Positions 1-11,659 of a stretch of DNA of 64,000 nucleotides are shown piece by piece. The DNA lies in the NCBI GenBank assembly GCA_930367205.1, contig OV884013.1, positions 113,789,475 to 113,853,474 of the forward strand, in the 5' to 3' direction. The DNA is from Acanthosoma haemorrhoidale (lineage: Eukaryota > Arthropoda > Insecta > Hemiptera > Acanthosomatidae). The notes below the pieces were generated by a model. It made no database searches. It saw only the letters and a program-made list of their open reading frames with translations, and had not been told where the DNA came from. The position numbers were made by a program, and so were the translations under genes. Position 1 is the stretch's first letter, and each line of letters starts with the position of its first letter.

Positions 1-462
1 CAAAGTACACAAATCGCCACAGCCCAAGGCCGTCAGATGAACCGCATTGCTGGAGGGGCGCCAATTGTCCAATATTTACCTATTTCCCTTTATGACAAAC
101 CGACCATAGTTGGATTCAATGTCTCTGTCGTATAGATGTACGAATATGCGTCCCGTTAAGGAAGACGAGATACTACCTATTATTTTAAAGAATTTAAGTG
201 GCACAGATAAGTACCAGCATGAAATCAAATTTGCATTGTTCCACCCTAAGGAATAACAGGCAATTATGCGGAAGACCTTATCCACTTACTTTAAAGATGG
301 CGGATGCTTGCTGAAGTCAAAAGAAATTTATACAGGCAAAAGCAAAAGGACTAATGCCTAACAGAACACAAACTACAGGGCATTTGCTACGATCGAACAG
401 CTAAGAAAGCTCTATGGAGAACAATAACTTAACTTTATGAAAAGGAATAGTTAGATGTTTAC

Positions 463-603
463 CAATGGACAACGTTTCAACATAATATGCATTTTTGCAT
501 CAGGTGTGAGATGGTCAGGAGAGGAGATGATGGTTGTTAAATAGGTTGTTCCCTGTAATGTTTTCAACATATAACCTCACCTGATGCAAACATATGTCCA
601 TTG
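463..603. repeat. Imperfect inverted repeat (possible MITE or hairpin)
   Basis: Two matched blocks face each other. CAATGGACA at 463-471 pairs with TGTCCATTG at 595-603, and TGCATCAGGTG at 496-506 pairs with CACCTGATGCA at 578-588. The left arm carries about 18 extra bases between the blocks. The loop is about 70 bases with no coding potential. The form fits an old miniature inverted-repeat element or a chance hairpin; no target duplication was found. Confidence 0.45.
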
Positions 604-1613
604 ATGAACTTAATGAAAACGACTCTCTTTCACCCTAGCAGATTTTTCTGCAAGCCCTTGCACTAACAAAGGCTTTACTTTATATTGTCTAATTTGAGTA
701 GAGTAATTAAGAACTCCATGTCTTCCTATCAGTGTGAAAGGCAAGCTGTCGCTATTATTCTACAGGGTTACATACCCTAGCAGTAGCCCAAGTTACTAAT
801 AAAGCTGACGAACTAAAGGTTAGCAAAGCAGCGAGGACAATGACGATTTCCAAAAAACAAAGATAAATATTAAGGTAGTTGTCGGTAGCTGACTGTAGCT
901 CCCGCAGGAGCAGCGGGCAAACAGCCCTTAGAGTAGAGGGAATAGTGAAGGAGTCCTTTCACTCACTAATTGTTCTTTTCCAAGGCGTCCTCCAGGGCAC
1001 TCCTCCGGGTCATTTGTATTCAAGTCCTTTGGCTCCATAAATGTTGCACTCGCCCATTGTGCGGGTCCACTCTCAAAGGATCTTTTCAAAGGGCCGGCCT
1101 TTTTTTTTTTTTTTTTTTTTTTTTCAAAAAAAGCAAAAGGGAAGGGTGGAAAGAGGCCCTTCTTACGTACCAGGATAAACGCCGGACTTCATCAGAAATT
1201 CTTTTTATAAAAAGCTTAGAGTAAACACGTCCAAGTAGGGAGAGAAAAAATCATTTACTTCCAGTTAAGTGTAAAGGTAAAATTATGCCAGCACTACTGA
1301 CACACTGTATGTTCGTATCAACAACAAACAGAATTATTCCAAAAAATAAGAGTGAATTGTCTGTAATAATATCAGCTTAGGGCCTAGCTTTCAATCGAGG
1401 CATTTCCGCGCATCGAATAGTCATTTTTGACATTTGGTAGTGTACTCTCAAGAATACTACCGAAGTGGTAAAGTCCTCAATGCCAAGATGAAGAGCAAGA
1501 AAAAAAATGGCGAAATACCTTTCCAGAAGAACTTTGGACAATTGGGATTGTCGGCCGGGATTGTAGATGGCGATGGAGTATTAACGCTTATACTTTATTA
1601 TTGCACAAGTAGA

Positions 1614-1772
1614 TTTTCACTTTGGGCAGTTCGTCAAGCTTTATTCTTTCAAAAATATTATTCTATTGCCAAAATATCTTTTAACAGTCAATATTTTGCC
1701 TGTCGAATGATATTTTTTAATAGAAAAATATTGTGAAGAGTCTGAAGCATGATAAAACACCCAAAGTGAAAA
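1614..1772. repeat. AT-rich imperfect hairpin, 13-bp outer stem
   Basis: TTTTCACTTTGGG at 1614-1626 is the exact reverse complement of 1760-1772. Further inside, arms near 1640-1680 and 1700-1735 also pair in pieces (AATATT, CTATT and AAATATC blocks), so most of the 159 bases can fold back. This suggests a MITE-like remnant. No terminal target duplication and no other copy were seen in the window. Confidence 0.45.
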
Positions 1773-2654
1773 TTCGCTTAGAATTTATTTTGGTTTCTAT
1801 CTAAAACTACTACTTCATTATAAACGTAGCAACATATAACTTATCACAAAATCCTTAACGGGGAAGCCGGAAATTTAAGTTTGAACCGAACAAAACTCTT
1901 AAAGGGTCAGTCGATTTCATTCTACTTGATAGGACGCTGGTGGACCTTTACGCTGGTTTGTCAGTTCACGGTAAGAAGGGACCAATTTGTCTATAGGAAA
2001 CATCATACCATATCAGGCTCATACATGAATATGATAATCATTTTGGAGTAGACTCTTGAATGGACATCATAACTGACTCATCAGCAAAAACGTGTTCATG
2101 TTGTAGAGGTAATTTTTGAAGATGATGAGTTATGCTTGGCAGATAGCTGGAGGGTGGTCATCCTATACTGCTATTTTCGGACGAGCGAGGTGTAAGTGGA
2201 TAGGCATTGGTAAAGGATCCTCCGCTGAAGAACCAGTTGTGAAAGTTGAGTAACTGGATCCGTCAGTAGCTTCTGCGAGAATCATCTCTCAGCTTACTGT
2301 ATACAAGGTTACAGCCTCGCTCCTCAGTTTGGGCCTTCGAGGGCTAAGGTTTCAGTTGTAGAGTTTCGTCAAAGGCAATCTAACTCCAATATTCAGTAGT
2401 AAAGGAATTTGGAATTCTGAACCTGAGTGACGGAAGACTTCCAGTTTAACTAAGGCAGAGTAAAAACGCTGAGTTTACACCGTGGCCCAGACCTGAAAAT
2501 GTTTTGGGGTAGTTAGTTGGGAAACTGGTTTAGCTTTATGTGAAGAAAATTGTTTGGTTTTTTTTTTTTAATTTATTAACAGTCAGTGTTTCTATATACG
2601 TCTGCTTCAGATCTTGATAAAAAGAAAATAGTGTAGATACTAAAAAACAATTCA

Positions 2655-2790
2655 ACTCCAACAACCTTTATTGCGATAAAATTACAGTCCACCTTTCATT
2701 GACCAATAAGTATTTGTTCATGCCATATTTACAGTTCTTCATTCACTCGCTCATTCGTACAGTATTTAAAAAATAATTAGTGACACAAGT
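2655..2790 (-). mobile_element. LINE-D 3' tail remnant
   Basis: Read on the minus strand, this matches the extreme 3' end of the LINE-D family seen at 38745 and 48153: a stretch reading as CTCATTCATAC-type repeats, then a run ending in TTTTATC.CAATAAAG. No coding part remains. The match is diverged and was made by eye against the other copies in this window. Confidence 0.5.
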
Positions 2791-2804
2791 TATGTATAAA
2801 AAAT

Positions 2805-2828
2805 ATCTATCTTTTCTAAAAGATAGAT
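2805..2828. repeat. 11-bp perfect palindrome
   Basis: ATCTATCTTTT at 2805-2815 and AAAAGATAGAT at 2818-2828 are exact reverse complements separated by CT. It could form a small hairpin in RNA or DNA. No function is implied. Confidence 0.6.
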
Positions 2829-3330
2829 AGAAGTGTTATGTCTGTCTAACTAAAGTACTGATACCAATCATTCAACACTTCGTTTTATTTGACAGACCAT
2901 CATGTCATTTCTTAATCTGCCTTGAAACTTAGGCACATTTCGTTAATTCTTTAGTTACCTTTGTTTTTTAGGGGACGTCAGCAATGGTGAGAACAAAGCC
3001 GCTGGCCCCCAGTCCCACCTGTCAACATGAATTCTCATTGACTGATCAAAAGAATTTTTACATCATAAATGTAGCCATCTTAAGGTTAACTGTTTGACAA
3101 CCCCCCCCCCGCACAAATAAAGCTTAATATAATGGAACTTAAAAATATTCTTATCATTTTCAGGTATTGAGGGCACAAACCATTTCAGCCACAATCATTT
3201 CATCTGAGTACACAATCATGAAAATATATTTATCAATGAAAAGATCCAATCTACCAGGGACTCAAACTCTACGACGAAAAAGGGCTGTGAAAAAGAGAAA
3301 TAAATAAATAATATTTATAAAGCATTTTCT

Positions 3331-3730
3331 CTAATAGAGGAAATCGGTTGAGGACGAGGGAAGAAAACCGCGGAAAGTCGGAATGGAATTACTGCCGCTT
3401 AAGAAGGGACAGAAAAAGAAAAATAAGGAGAAGAATCCTCGGGGCAGTTTAAACAAAAATAAACATCCCCATGATTTTCGGGGATGGTCGGCGGGAGAGA
3501 GGGAGGATGGAGGAGGGATGGGAAATAAACCGGGAACTTTTTTGACGAGCGTGTAATTATGCCCGGGGGGAGGGGGGGGGGGTTCCGGCGGAAAACCTTC
3601 GCCAAACTTGATTAGGGCTTTTCCGGATTTTCCGACGGTGGCACGGAATTCTTTATCAACTCTCTTATTAGCCAGCTTGAGAACTTCTGACCGACCCTCC
3701 GTTCTCTCTCTCTCTCTCTCACTCATTCTA
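3331..3730. other. GC-rich, low-complexity block
   Basis: A locally GC-rich block with an 11-base G run at 3572-3582, a CT microsatellite near 3703-3720 and purine-rich surroundings. A 131-codon open frame on the minus strand spans it, but its product is a proline stretch plus low-complexity Ser/Phe/Arg runs coming directly from the simple repeats, so I do not call it a gene. Confidence 0.5.
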
Positions 3731-3946
3731 TATTAAATTGTGCAAAACTCCTTTCACTAATATCTTTTCCCTTCTACTGCTCTGTTTTGAATTATTTATG
3801 CTCAGCAGGCCACCGCGAACTGCTACTTAAGACAGTATTTTCTGCCAATCCTTTTGTATACTGCCTAGTTTAAAGCCACAGCTAACATCATCATAATGAT
3901 CTTAAAACTACCAACAGTAAACACTTAAATTAAATTAATAATGACA

Positions 3947-4084
3947 CAGGTTACAGGTATGACCGTATTGCTACAGGTGAGGTGACCAGGACAAATGAAC
4001 ATAAACAGGTATGTACCTGGTCTGTTGGTTCTACCTGAAATACAAGTTTAGGTCGAAAGTTGTTTGTTTGTTCCTTTGCAGGTA
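3947..4084. promoter_or_regulatory. Cluster of CAGGTA-type motifs
   Basis: CAGGTA occurs at 3954-3959, 4006-4011 and 4079-4084 on the plus strand and at 4014-4019 and 4031-4037 (full CAGGTAG) on the minus strand. CAGGTT at 3947 and CAGGTG at 3974 are close variants. The pair at 4006-4019 makes a perfect palindrome, CAGGTATGTACCTG. By chance, well under one CAGGTA is expected in 138 bases counting both strands. In insects CAGGTAG/CAGGTA is the core bound by the pioneer factor Zelda, and CAGGTG is an E-box of Snail type. Calling this an enhancer is inference; no gene is adjacent. Confidence 0.35.
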
Positions 4085-4135
4085 TTCGGGAGGCTTATTT
4101 ATTTATTACCTCGAGTAGATTTAAGATGATTAAAC

Positions 4136-4480
4136 CCACCACTACCGACAAGATGGCAACTCTCAAGATCTGGTAAAGCAGACCAAATGGTGGACATCAC
4201 GGCGCTTGGCCCACCAACAACAAGCCTCTAAGGGGCACCCAACACTGCTATTCGACTAAATAAGACTGCACTACATGCCTAGAGAGACTCTAGGCCCAGC
4301 CACCAGTGGACTCTCACCACTGTATCGCAACAATCAACCTCTACCGAGGCTTCCACACTCCTTAATTCCCTCACACCACCTTCAAGCAGGTACTCCTAGT
4401 ACAAGGATCCGCTCAACCCAAATATTCCTTTATTTTTCCCTCATCCTTAATGTTATAATTAGAGCGCTGAGGAAAAAAAA
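4136..4480 (+). mobile_element. LINE-B1 3' end (5'-truncated)
   Basis: The first about 95 bases encode the last residues of the LINE-B1 ORF2 (LPTRWQLSRSGKADQMVD then ITALGPPTTSL and stop at 4228-4230). The rest is its 3' UTR, nearly identical to copies at 8598 and 46678, ending in GAGCGCTGAGG and an A run that merges into an AT microsatellite at about 4481-4499. The copy is a heavily 5'-truncated, non-autonomous insertion. LINE-A starts about 50 bases downstream. Confidence 0.75.
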
Positions 4481-4530
4481 ATATATATATATATATATTA
4501 CTTATACTATATTACTACAGCACACAGCCT

Positions 4531-4962
4531 AGTATATCTGGGCATTCAAATGGACCGACACCTCCGTTTTAGTGACCATTTTGCGAGGAAATTGAAGCAC
4601 GAAGTCTTATCGACTCACGCATTTATTGACTTCCCCCAATCTATCTCTGCGCCTCAAGCTCGTGATCTATTGTACTCAGGCCTGCTCTGTGGTGCACCGT
4701 TTTTGATTCATCTGACGGAAGCAACCAACAATTTCAAAACGGGATACTCATGAAAGTGGTCAGACCTAATTCATTCCAGCAGCAGAGAAACAGTGATCTC
4801 GATGAAGATTTTGAGCTGCCTACGGTGGACGAAATCATTCACTGTAGAAATATCAAATTCTTCGATTCGTTGCAATACATGACAAACCCAGTATTTAGCA
4901 CGATGACCCCCGCTCCGTTCCACTTTCGATGGCAGAAGGCAGTCGAAGCAGGAACGCTCTAG
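4531..4962 (+). pseudogene. LINE-A reverse transcriptase C-terminal relic
   Basis: Coding remnant inside the LINE-A copy. Visible pieces in order are the RT end motif (LGIQMD), the thumb and connector region, FELPTVDEII, and the conserved C-terminal block DSLQYMTNPVF. At least one frameshift near 4740 separates the halves. The intact family relative at 27541 shows what is missing: the IYKNILRPALLYG helix is damaged. No endonuclease or catalytic FADD region is present, because the copy is truncated well downstream of them. Confidence 0.75.
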
Positions 4963-5209
4963 TTTTTAAGCTTTAGTATGTGAGTTTATTTTTATTCCCT
5001 AATTGTAAACCAAAGGTGAGCCCTACCACCTAGTCCAGTCTTTTTATTATGTAATTTTTAACTTTAAAACGATAATTGTTTTGTATTTTCTGCCCTCCTT
5101 ACAATGCATATGTTATGAACAAAAAGGAGCCATTAATTACCAATGCATAATATTGTTTATAATTTGTTTTAAAAATGTTTAAAAGAAGGGGTTGAGAAAA
5201 AAAAAAAAA
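4531..5209 (+). mobile_element. LINE-A copy (5'-truncated, with A tail)
   Basis: The sequence begins inside reverse transcriptase of a jockey-like LINE: the frame near 4531 reads VYLGIQMDRHLRFSDHFARK, the conserved end of the RT domain. About 70 codons later there is damage: the IYKNILRPALLYGA segment is reduced to LLYSGLLCGAPF, and near 4740 the frame changes. The second frame, 4750-4962, gives MKVVRPNSF, FELPTVDEII, IKFFDSLQYMTNPVF and ends at a stop. The 3' UTR contains the hairpin AGGTG..CACCT near 5013-5032 and ends GGGGTTGAG plus a 13-base A run at 5197-5209. It cannot encode a functional protein. Confidence 0.8.
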
Positions 5210-8200
5210 GACTTTTCCTATGATGTTTTAATGAGTTAATAAAGTGATTTTTTAAAAAAGGCAAAAAATCAGTGTTTTTTTTATAGTTAGACAAAAAAAA
5301 TAAATTGATGCATTTATTTGTCACTTGAGATTATTTGGAAAAAAAGTAGTAATGAATGAAATCCAAAAATGACTGTTTTCTCGATCAGGGGTGGTCCGAG
5401 AATCCATCAAGATATCCTTGGTGTCAAGCGAATATATTTTTACATAAAGTTTTGCTGAGTATGCTCACACCACTAGCAAGGATTCATAAAAATTGTTTTC
5501 TATGAATTATTTAAGACATAATATACAACATAACATTGTGCTATGTAAATACTACAAAACAAAGTTCATTCGTACCTTCTAACTGAATTTTCGCACATTT
5601 TTCTTTATCGTGTAGGCTAGTTGTTCAACTTTCAAAAAAATATATTGGTTCATTGCTCAAGTCGGATAGAGAAGGCCTAGGACAACTGTTCAAAACCCAA
5701 TGTAACCGAAATGTGAAACGATAAAAATATTAATAATCTGATAAAAGTTGATATTTTAATTTATTTTTTCCTTTGATGAAAAGCTAAAATTTAGCCAATA
5801 TTTCCTCTTTTTAAGTTATTAAAAATCTCATTATCCCCTAATTAAATGAAAAAGAAAATTTCGTAGAGTAATCCCTAAGGATGAGCTAGGATTTTAAAAG
5901 GAAACTTCGACAAAGAGGTCTTAATTAATTATAAGATAATTTTTTCAAAGGAGTGAAAACTTTCCCAACAGTTTTTTCTTATTCCTTTCCTTACCACTGG
6001 CTATCGTTAAAATTTATCAATATTAAAAGGAATTATTATTAGTTTCCAAAGCATCGGCTGCCTCGATATTACACGAGACTTTACGCGGCAACTAAAATTT
6101 ACCAGAATTGTATTTAATAAGGTGTGTTTTGGGGAATGTATATGACCAAAAGAGTTTTTTTTTTAAATAAAATTTTATTTCTTTAATGCTATATTGTTTG
6201 TTAAAAAGGTGAAATAAAGCATAACTAGCAAAAATATAGACGCTGAAAAGTTATTTGTAACTCAAAACTTGTAACAGCATTAACAAGCAAAATTAACTTC
6301 TACTCATACATAACTGATGTACAGTTACGGAAGACTCATTAAATTGGTCTAACGATATCCTCTATTGTGCTCGAAGTCATTTACAATGGTACATTACATT
6401 ATTCTTTGGTCATTTTAATTAGTACATGTCTAGGACAAGAAATAAACAAACAATTTAGCAAGCAATAAAATAAACTTAAATTTTAAAGCGGTTAATGATT
6501 TTTTGTATGTTGCTATATTGCTTTTTATTTATTCGTTAACAACAGTCACAACCGCAGCGAATCTGCTGTAAATATGACAAAATGATCTGAAGACAGAGGG
6601 CATCCAGTGAGTACTCACTCATATTGTCGAAGCTAAATTTGAAGATATCTTATTGTTATTAATTTGTAAGATCTCTAATGCAGAATGTTAACAGCTAAGT
6701 CAGGTGTCCATAACTCCTTGAATTAGTGGCTTTGGATGTCCGTTGTTGTGGTAATTGCAGACGTGAACATAAAGGAATTTTTAGGCCAGTGTGAACTCTA
6801 TGATTTCGTACGTATAATTGTGCTACTGTGATAAGCCTTAGATTATAATATAATAATATAGTATAATTAGAGCATCAATAGTTTCACAATTAGAGAACAA
6901 AGTACGATTGATTTTTCTTTTAATATTCATCATTTTTCGATCGCAGTCCTGTAGCCAGACATAATGAAGATATTTAAAGCACTACCAGTCTAAGATGGAG
7001 GCGGGCCCGCACCAGGCTGAAAGTACACCCTCCCCCTAAAGTATCGAAAGAACGGTTCTATCCCGATGTGGATGTAAGGACGTGTGCCCTGATAATAAAA
7101 GAGAGAAAGGAAGAAGTGGGAGGTGCCTGCCTTGCGCACTCCCTGCCCAATCCTGACTAACATGTGAGCACTCCCCTTCGTGTGAGTTCTTTCATCCCCT
7201 ATCCTCTTATATCCCTCGCAGATATCTCTTCCTTAGGGATGGCCTTATGGGTAATATGCAGCCGTTGTACCCGAGAAAAAGGTTCCTCTTTGGTGGTTCG
7301 CTTGACGGCGCACGACCCTCTGTTTGCTGTTTCCCAATTGGACCTTTCTACCGAGCACCTCCATCTTAGGCCGAAGAGGAAGGCAAAAAGTACATTTTCC
7401 TTTATCTGTATTTCAAATATATTCGGCTTAGTCTTGAAGGAGGCCTCTGATGATAATAATTTATAAAAATAATTTAACCATCTTGCTTAAACATAAACTC
7501 GGATCTTAATTTATATCACCCATATTTATATTATTTTCTCTACTGCATTGTCGAATGTTAAAAAGTCAGAAGTTGTACTTGCACCGATATTTAATATTTC
7601 AAGATATCAAATGTTGAAACTCAACAAAATTCACCATTTAAATCACAAACAAAGATTGTTGGTCTATGGACTCAATCAAAAGGAGAGTAGATGTCCTTAG
7701 AGTTCTTCCTTGAGGTACTCCGGCAACAGTCGGAACCTCCTCTTTTCCAGAAACTTCTTAAGGGGAGGTAAAATAAAACAATGTATTTATGAGAATGTAA
7801 TTTAATTTACCAACTATTTCATAAGAGAATCTGAAACACATTTTAACACAGCGCTAATCTTTCAGACAGAAGTGGAACGTCTTGCGGGACTGTCTATCTG
7901 TCCAAAAAACACGGCCCTCAAGTAATAGGTAGCAAATATTTGCAAAGTCGAATGGAAAATTGTCCATTTGTTTAACTTATTTCCATAATTTCTATGTGAT
8001 TTTGGTATTCCGACAAATAATACTAGTATTTTTGGCCTAAAATATCTAATGGTTATTATATTTTACAACTTTTGATTAATGTTCGGCAAATTCATTCCCA
8101 GTAATTTTATTTTTTATTTCTGGTTTATTAAATTCTTTCAAGTATATATTCACGTGTTCAGAAAACAAATCAGGCTCTATTCAAATTAAACACTTAAAGC

Positions 8201-8399
8201 TAATATTTACAAATTATATCGGTAATACGTTTGTTTAAATCATGTTGCTGAGCACAGCTGCCAGTGCTCAACACGAATTTGATATCTTCATTCTCCAAAG
8301 ACTCATCATTTTATAGATACAGGATTAGTGGTATAATGCCACAGTATTTAATTGTATCATATATTATATGATTATTATGACTCTTATCTATTTTATTAG
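5210..8399. other. Gene-free stretch
   Basis: AT-rich DNA with no coding region I can support. Short frames such as the 100-codon one at 7164-7466 have no recognisable domain. A modestly GC-richer patch at about 7000-7400 does not resemble any repeat elsewhere in the window. Confidence 0.55.
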
Positions 8400-8845
8400 T
8401 TCGAGCTCCCCACCATCACCGACGTCATCAAAAGAAGACACATCAAGTTCTTCGACTCAATGAATCACAGTCTAAACCCTCTATTCAAAGACATTACACC
8501 CCCACCGCTACCGGCACGATGGCAACTCACACGATCGAGTAAAGCAGAGGAAGTGGTGGAGATCACGGCGCTTGGCCCACCAACAACAAGCCTCTAAGGG
8601 GCACCCTCACTGATATCAGACTAACTACGACTGCACTACATGCCTAGAGAAGACTCTAGGCCCAGCCACCAGTGGACTCTCACCACTGTACCGCAACTAT
8701 CAACCTCTACCGAGGCTTCCGACACTCCTTAATCCTCTCACACCACCTTCAAGCAGGTCCTCCTAGTACAAGGATCCGATCACCCTAAATATTTTATATT
8801 TCTCCCTCATCCTAAAATTCTAACTAGAGAGCTTAGGAAAAAAAA
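8400..8845 (+). mobile_element. LINE-B1 3' end with ORF2 C-terminus
   Basis: An uninterrupted frame at 8400-8597 encodes the ORF2 end: FELPTITDVIKRRHIKFFD, then NPLFKDITPPPLPARWQ and ITALGPPTTSL with a TAA stop at 8595-8597. This is the best-preserved B1 C-terminus here. The 3' UTR follows (GGCACCC, TAGGCCCAGCCACCAG, CCGAGGCTTCC) and ends in GAGAGCTTAGG plus A8 at 8838-8845. The 5' truncation falls directly at the start of this block. It is the first of three stacked LINE tails. Confidence 0.8.
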
Positions 8846-8855
8846 CTAACCTATT

Positions 8856-9032
8856 CTCACTACTTTCCCGAATCCACCCGCCTCCTTTAGGTATCCCACA
8901 CTCCATATCCTTCTCATACTTTCTTCAAATGGGACTCCCCTTAGTGAAAGGCACCCATCATCCCAAATAATTTCCTTTATTTTTCCTACATCCTATATTT
9001 CCAGTTGAGAGCTAAGTAAAAAAAAAAAAAAA
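8856..9032 (+). mobile_element. LINE-B2 3' tail
   Basis: This is a 3'-UTR-only fragment. It shares CCTCCTTTAGGTATCCCACA, ACTCCCCTTAGTGAAAGG and the TTTATTTTTCCTACATCCTA block with copies at 41664 and, in part, 19866, and ends GAGAGCTAAGT plus a 15-base A run at 9018-9032. It lies between CTAACCTATT (8846-8855) and TCTAACCTAC (9033-9042), which look like its target duplication. Confidence 0.7.
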
Positions 9033-9042
9033 TCTAACCTAC

Positions 9043-9375
9043 TTCGACTCACTACAGTACCTGACAAACCCGGTGTTTAACACGATAACCCCCACTCCGT
9101 CCCCCCCCCATCGATGTCAAGACGCAGTCGAGGCAGAAATGCTTTAGTCTTAGGTTCTAGTTTTTTAGGTTTAGTATGTAAGTTTACCACATTGTAAACC
9201 GAAGGTGAGCCCAGCACCTAGTCCTGTCTATTGTATTTTGACTTCATAACTTCAAAAATTATTGTTCTTGTAATTCTACCCTGCTTCGAATGCTTCTGCG
9301 TATGCAGCAAGAAGAGAAATTTGTAAATTGTAAAAATGTTGATAAATAAAGGGGTTTTGAAAAAAAAAAAAATCA
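9043..9375 (+). mobile_element. LINE-A 3' end with 10-bp target duplication
   Basis: It starts in the ORF2 C-terminus (the DSLQYLTNPVFNT block, 9045-9080) and continues through the 3' UTR with the AGGTG..CACCT hairpin near 9203-9221, ending GGGGTTTTG and a long A run. TCTAACCTAC occurs exactly at 9033-9042 and again at 9376-9385, so this is a recognisable, target-primed insertion. It is the third LINE tail in the stack. Confidence 0.75.
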
Positions 9376-10499
9376 TCTAACCTACCTTAAATTTATTTAT
9401 CAATAAACTTACTCTTACCAGATTAATTTTTTTTGTCTTTATAATTTAATTCACTACTGGGAAATGGAATGACAACTAACGAATGGGAACGCCATTTAAT
9501 GCAGGAATGACATGAAGGCCTGAAGGCGAAAGACACCTAGTACTATTTGCCTATAATTGCATTTAAGATTGGCCGTTTATCTTAACACATGTCTATTCCA
9601 GCTTAAATCAAGTGTGGACAGTTCCTGGCTGAGTGAGTTTGAATGCCCAGTTAGTTCGCTGTGTCTGTATAATTTCTGCTTAGTCTGTGCGTGTATGAAA
9701 CCACTGCAGGTCTGTGTGCAGTGTGCGGTTGGTTACGTATGCTGGTGCTTCAGTAATCAACCTCAGTACTTCGGATTAAAATATCTGTGTTGTCCAAGCG
9801 TGAGATTTGTCAATAAAAACAGAGAACATTCGTGTTAAGAAGAATTCGTTTGATGACCGTGAATTTCGATTCAGGTAACGGTATGGCTTGCTGCAGGAAT
9901 TTGCTTAAATAGTCCAAATAACAGGATAGTCTACTTCTAAATCAACAGGTTAGAGAATCATCTGATTAAACTGAAACACTTTATCTCTAACACAATGAAA
10001 CTTATTTGGTCTAAAGTAGCTTGTTACTTCGTCAGGGATTGGATTACTCGTTAACAGGAAAAATAATATACTACTCTTATTGAACGACGAAGCTCGAGTA
10101 TGTTCGTACTTTGGGAGGGGATGGACGGAGGAAAAAGTCGAAGGGGGGGTAAAGGATTTAATACCGGGGCATGGGCTCTTCAGGGGCAAAGGGAGAGATG
10201 AAAAAGAAAAAAAAAACTTGAATAAAAGGCAATCAAACGTCATTCTATCCACGAGGGGGGGGGGGTGGCAAATTCAATCTTGCAGCTTCGGCGGAGGTAG
10301 ACGACGCTTACATAAATATGTAAAAGACCAATAACAGGAGATGGGGGTCACTATGGAAACGGCCCTCCACTTCTGGCAGAGGCAAGAGACAATCGCCTAT
10401 GTTGCCTGTGGACCGTGGCCAGCTCCATTTCGTTCGGCAAATCTGGGCATTGACTGGTAGTGCATCGAGGTGAATTTGCTCGAACACGATGGTAGATTG

Positions 10500-10640
10500 T
10501 GACAAATGATCTTATTCGTATCATATTGCGTTCACTCTCGCATTTGTACAGTATTTATAGTATTTTATTATAGATCTCCAGGCCAAGCCGCTTCAATCTC
10601 CGAGGAGGATTGTAGGGATTGTGTGGCATAGGTGGTGATA
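10500..10640 (-). mobile_element. LINE-D 3' remnant with internal deletion
   Basis: On the minus strand this carries two blocks of LINE-D joined out of context: the segment whose plus-strand reading is CTTCAATCTCCGAGGAGGAT (compare 39106-39125), and the terminal segment matching 38804-38870. The roughly 200 bases between them in the 38745 copy are missing. No frame survives. Confidence 0.55.
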
Positions 10641-11553
10641 GGGCGCAATGGTATTTTGTATGGGTTTCGTCCATGGATAATGGGGTATATTATTGTTATC
10701 ATGGAGGCAGTGATTGGTTACGTGGAATGGGTCATTAGCAGCTTGCACAGTTGTTCGAAATTTCGATTAGTTTTTTGTCTATCTAGCCATCTATAGCTTT
10801 GAGGGATGTTTATGGTGGCAGATATTGCAGCAAAAGCAGGAAGATTTACTCAAGACGCTATGGAAGAAGTGATCAGTTTCTTCATAGGCCAGTGATGGTC
10901 TACTCCAGAGGTTTTGCACCGCCACTTCTAATGAAGGGTTGTGCTGGCCGTAAAGACATGAAGCATCTCTCGGCCCGTTAGGATGTTGCCCGTCCTGTGG
11001 ATAACCGGCTGAAGAAGATTATCGGCTATGAACTTTACTGCTAACTGAGCTCTGGCCATAACTGTCAGAGGGCTTTCCGGCTCGTTACTCCAAGGATTAA
11101 AAACTAGAAGCTGAAACAATAGACCCGAAAGAAAGCTGTACTGCCGTTGTGGTTGATTCGTAACTACTTAAGACTCCTCTTGTGGATATGTAACTGTGCA
11201 TTTCTGTTCCACAGTTTGTGTCAAGCTGGAGAGACATGAAATGTTAAACGGAAGTTACATTTCTTAACAAGTGCTTTTAAGCGAAAAATAATTGTCTATA
11301 ATTTTGACCAAATAATTAAAACTAAATCAAAGAAAGGTTTCCTTGCACTTTACATGATCCTAATTTTTTTTATGGAGGGATTTTTTGCATTGTAATTCCA
11401 AAAATAAAACTAGCACAATAGCGTATAATGACAGATCAGTAGTTAGAAATAAAAAAATCTAGATTTTTCAAATTGAGTATCTCGATGTCCTGATTAATTA
11501 TTGTGCATGCAAATTTTATTCTATGCCAATTACTTTTTAGTTTTTGCCTCACA

Positions 11554-11659
11554 TTGGCAATTCCCTATTTCTTCCTTAAGGAACACAGCAAAGTCTCAGG
11601 GATGAAGTTCTCTTAAGACTAATCCAGGAGATGAAATTTAGCCTTATGTGTTTAAATAG
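11554..11659 (+). repeat. 105-bp direct repeat, copy 1
   Basis: Nearly identical to 12023-12127 (only a few differences, such as CCTTATGTG against CCTTTTGTG). The copies lie 469 bases apart in the same orientation. The block holds TTCTTCCTTAAGGAACACAG, itself including the palindrome TTCCTTAAGGAA. It is too short and internally featureless to call an LTR; a local duplication is the simplest reading. Confidence 0.8.

Larger units (their letters stand above)
1..2650. other. Gene-free stretch
   Basis: No coding region recognisable on either strand; open frames here are short and have no familiar motif. Two imperfect inverted repeats (annotated separately) and a 25-base T run at 1100-1124 are the only structures I can point to. 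The T run has no recognisable LINE tail on either side. Confidence 0.6.

Noticed and set aside
3331..3726. 131-codon open frame on the minus strand
   Set aside because: Its proline and serine-rich product arises from G runs, a CT microsatellite and purine-rich low-complexity DNA; no start context or domain.
10928..11119. Short frames at 10799-11119 on both strands
   Set aside because: No motif, no repeat relative and no supporting signals.
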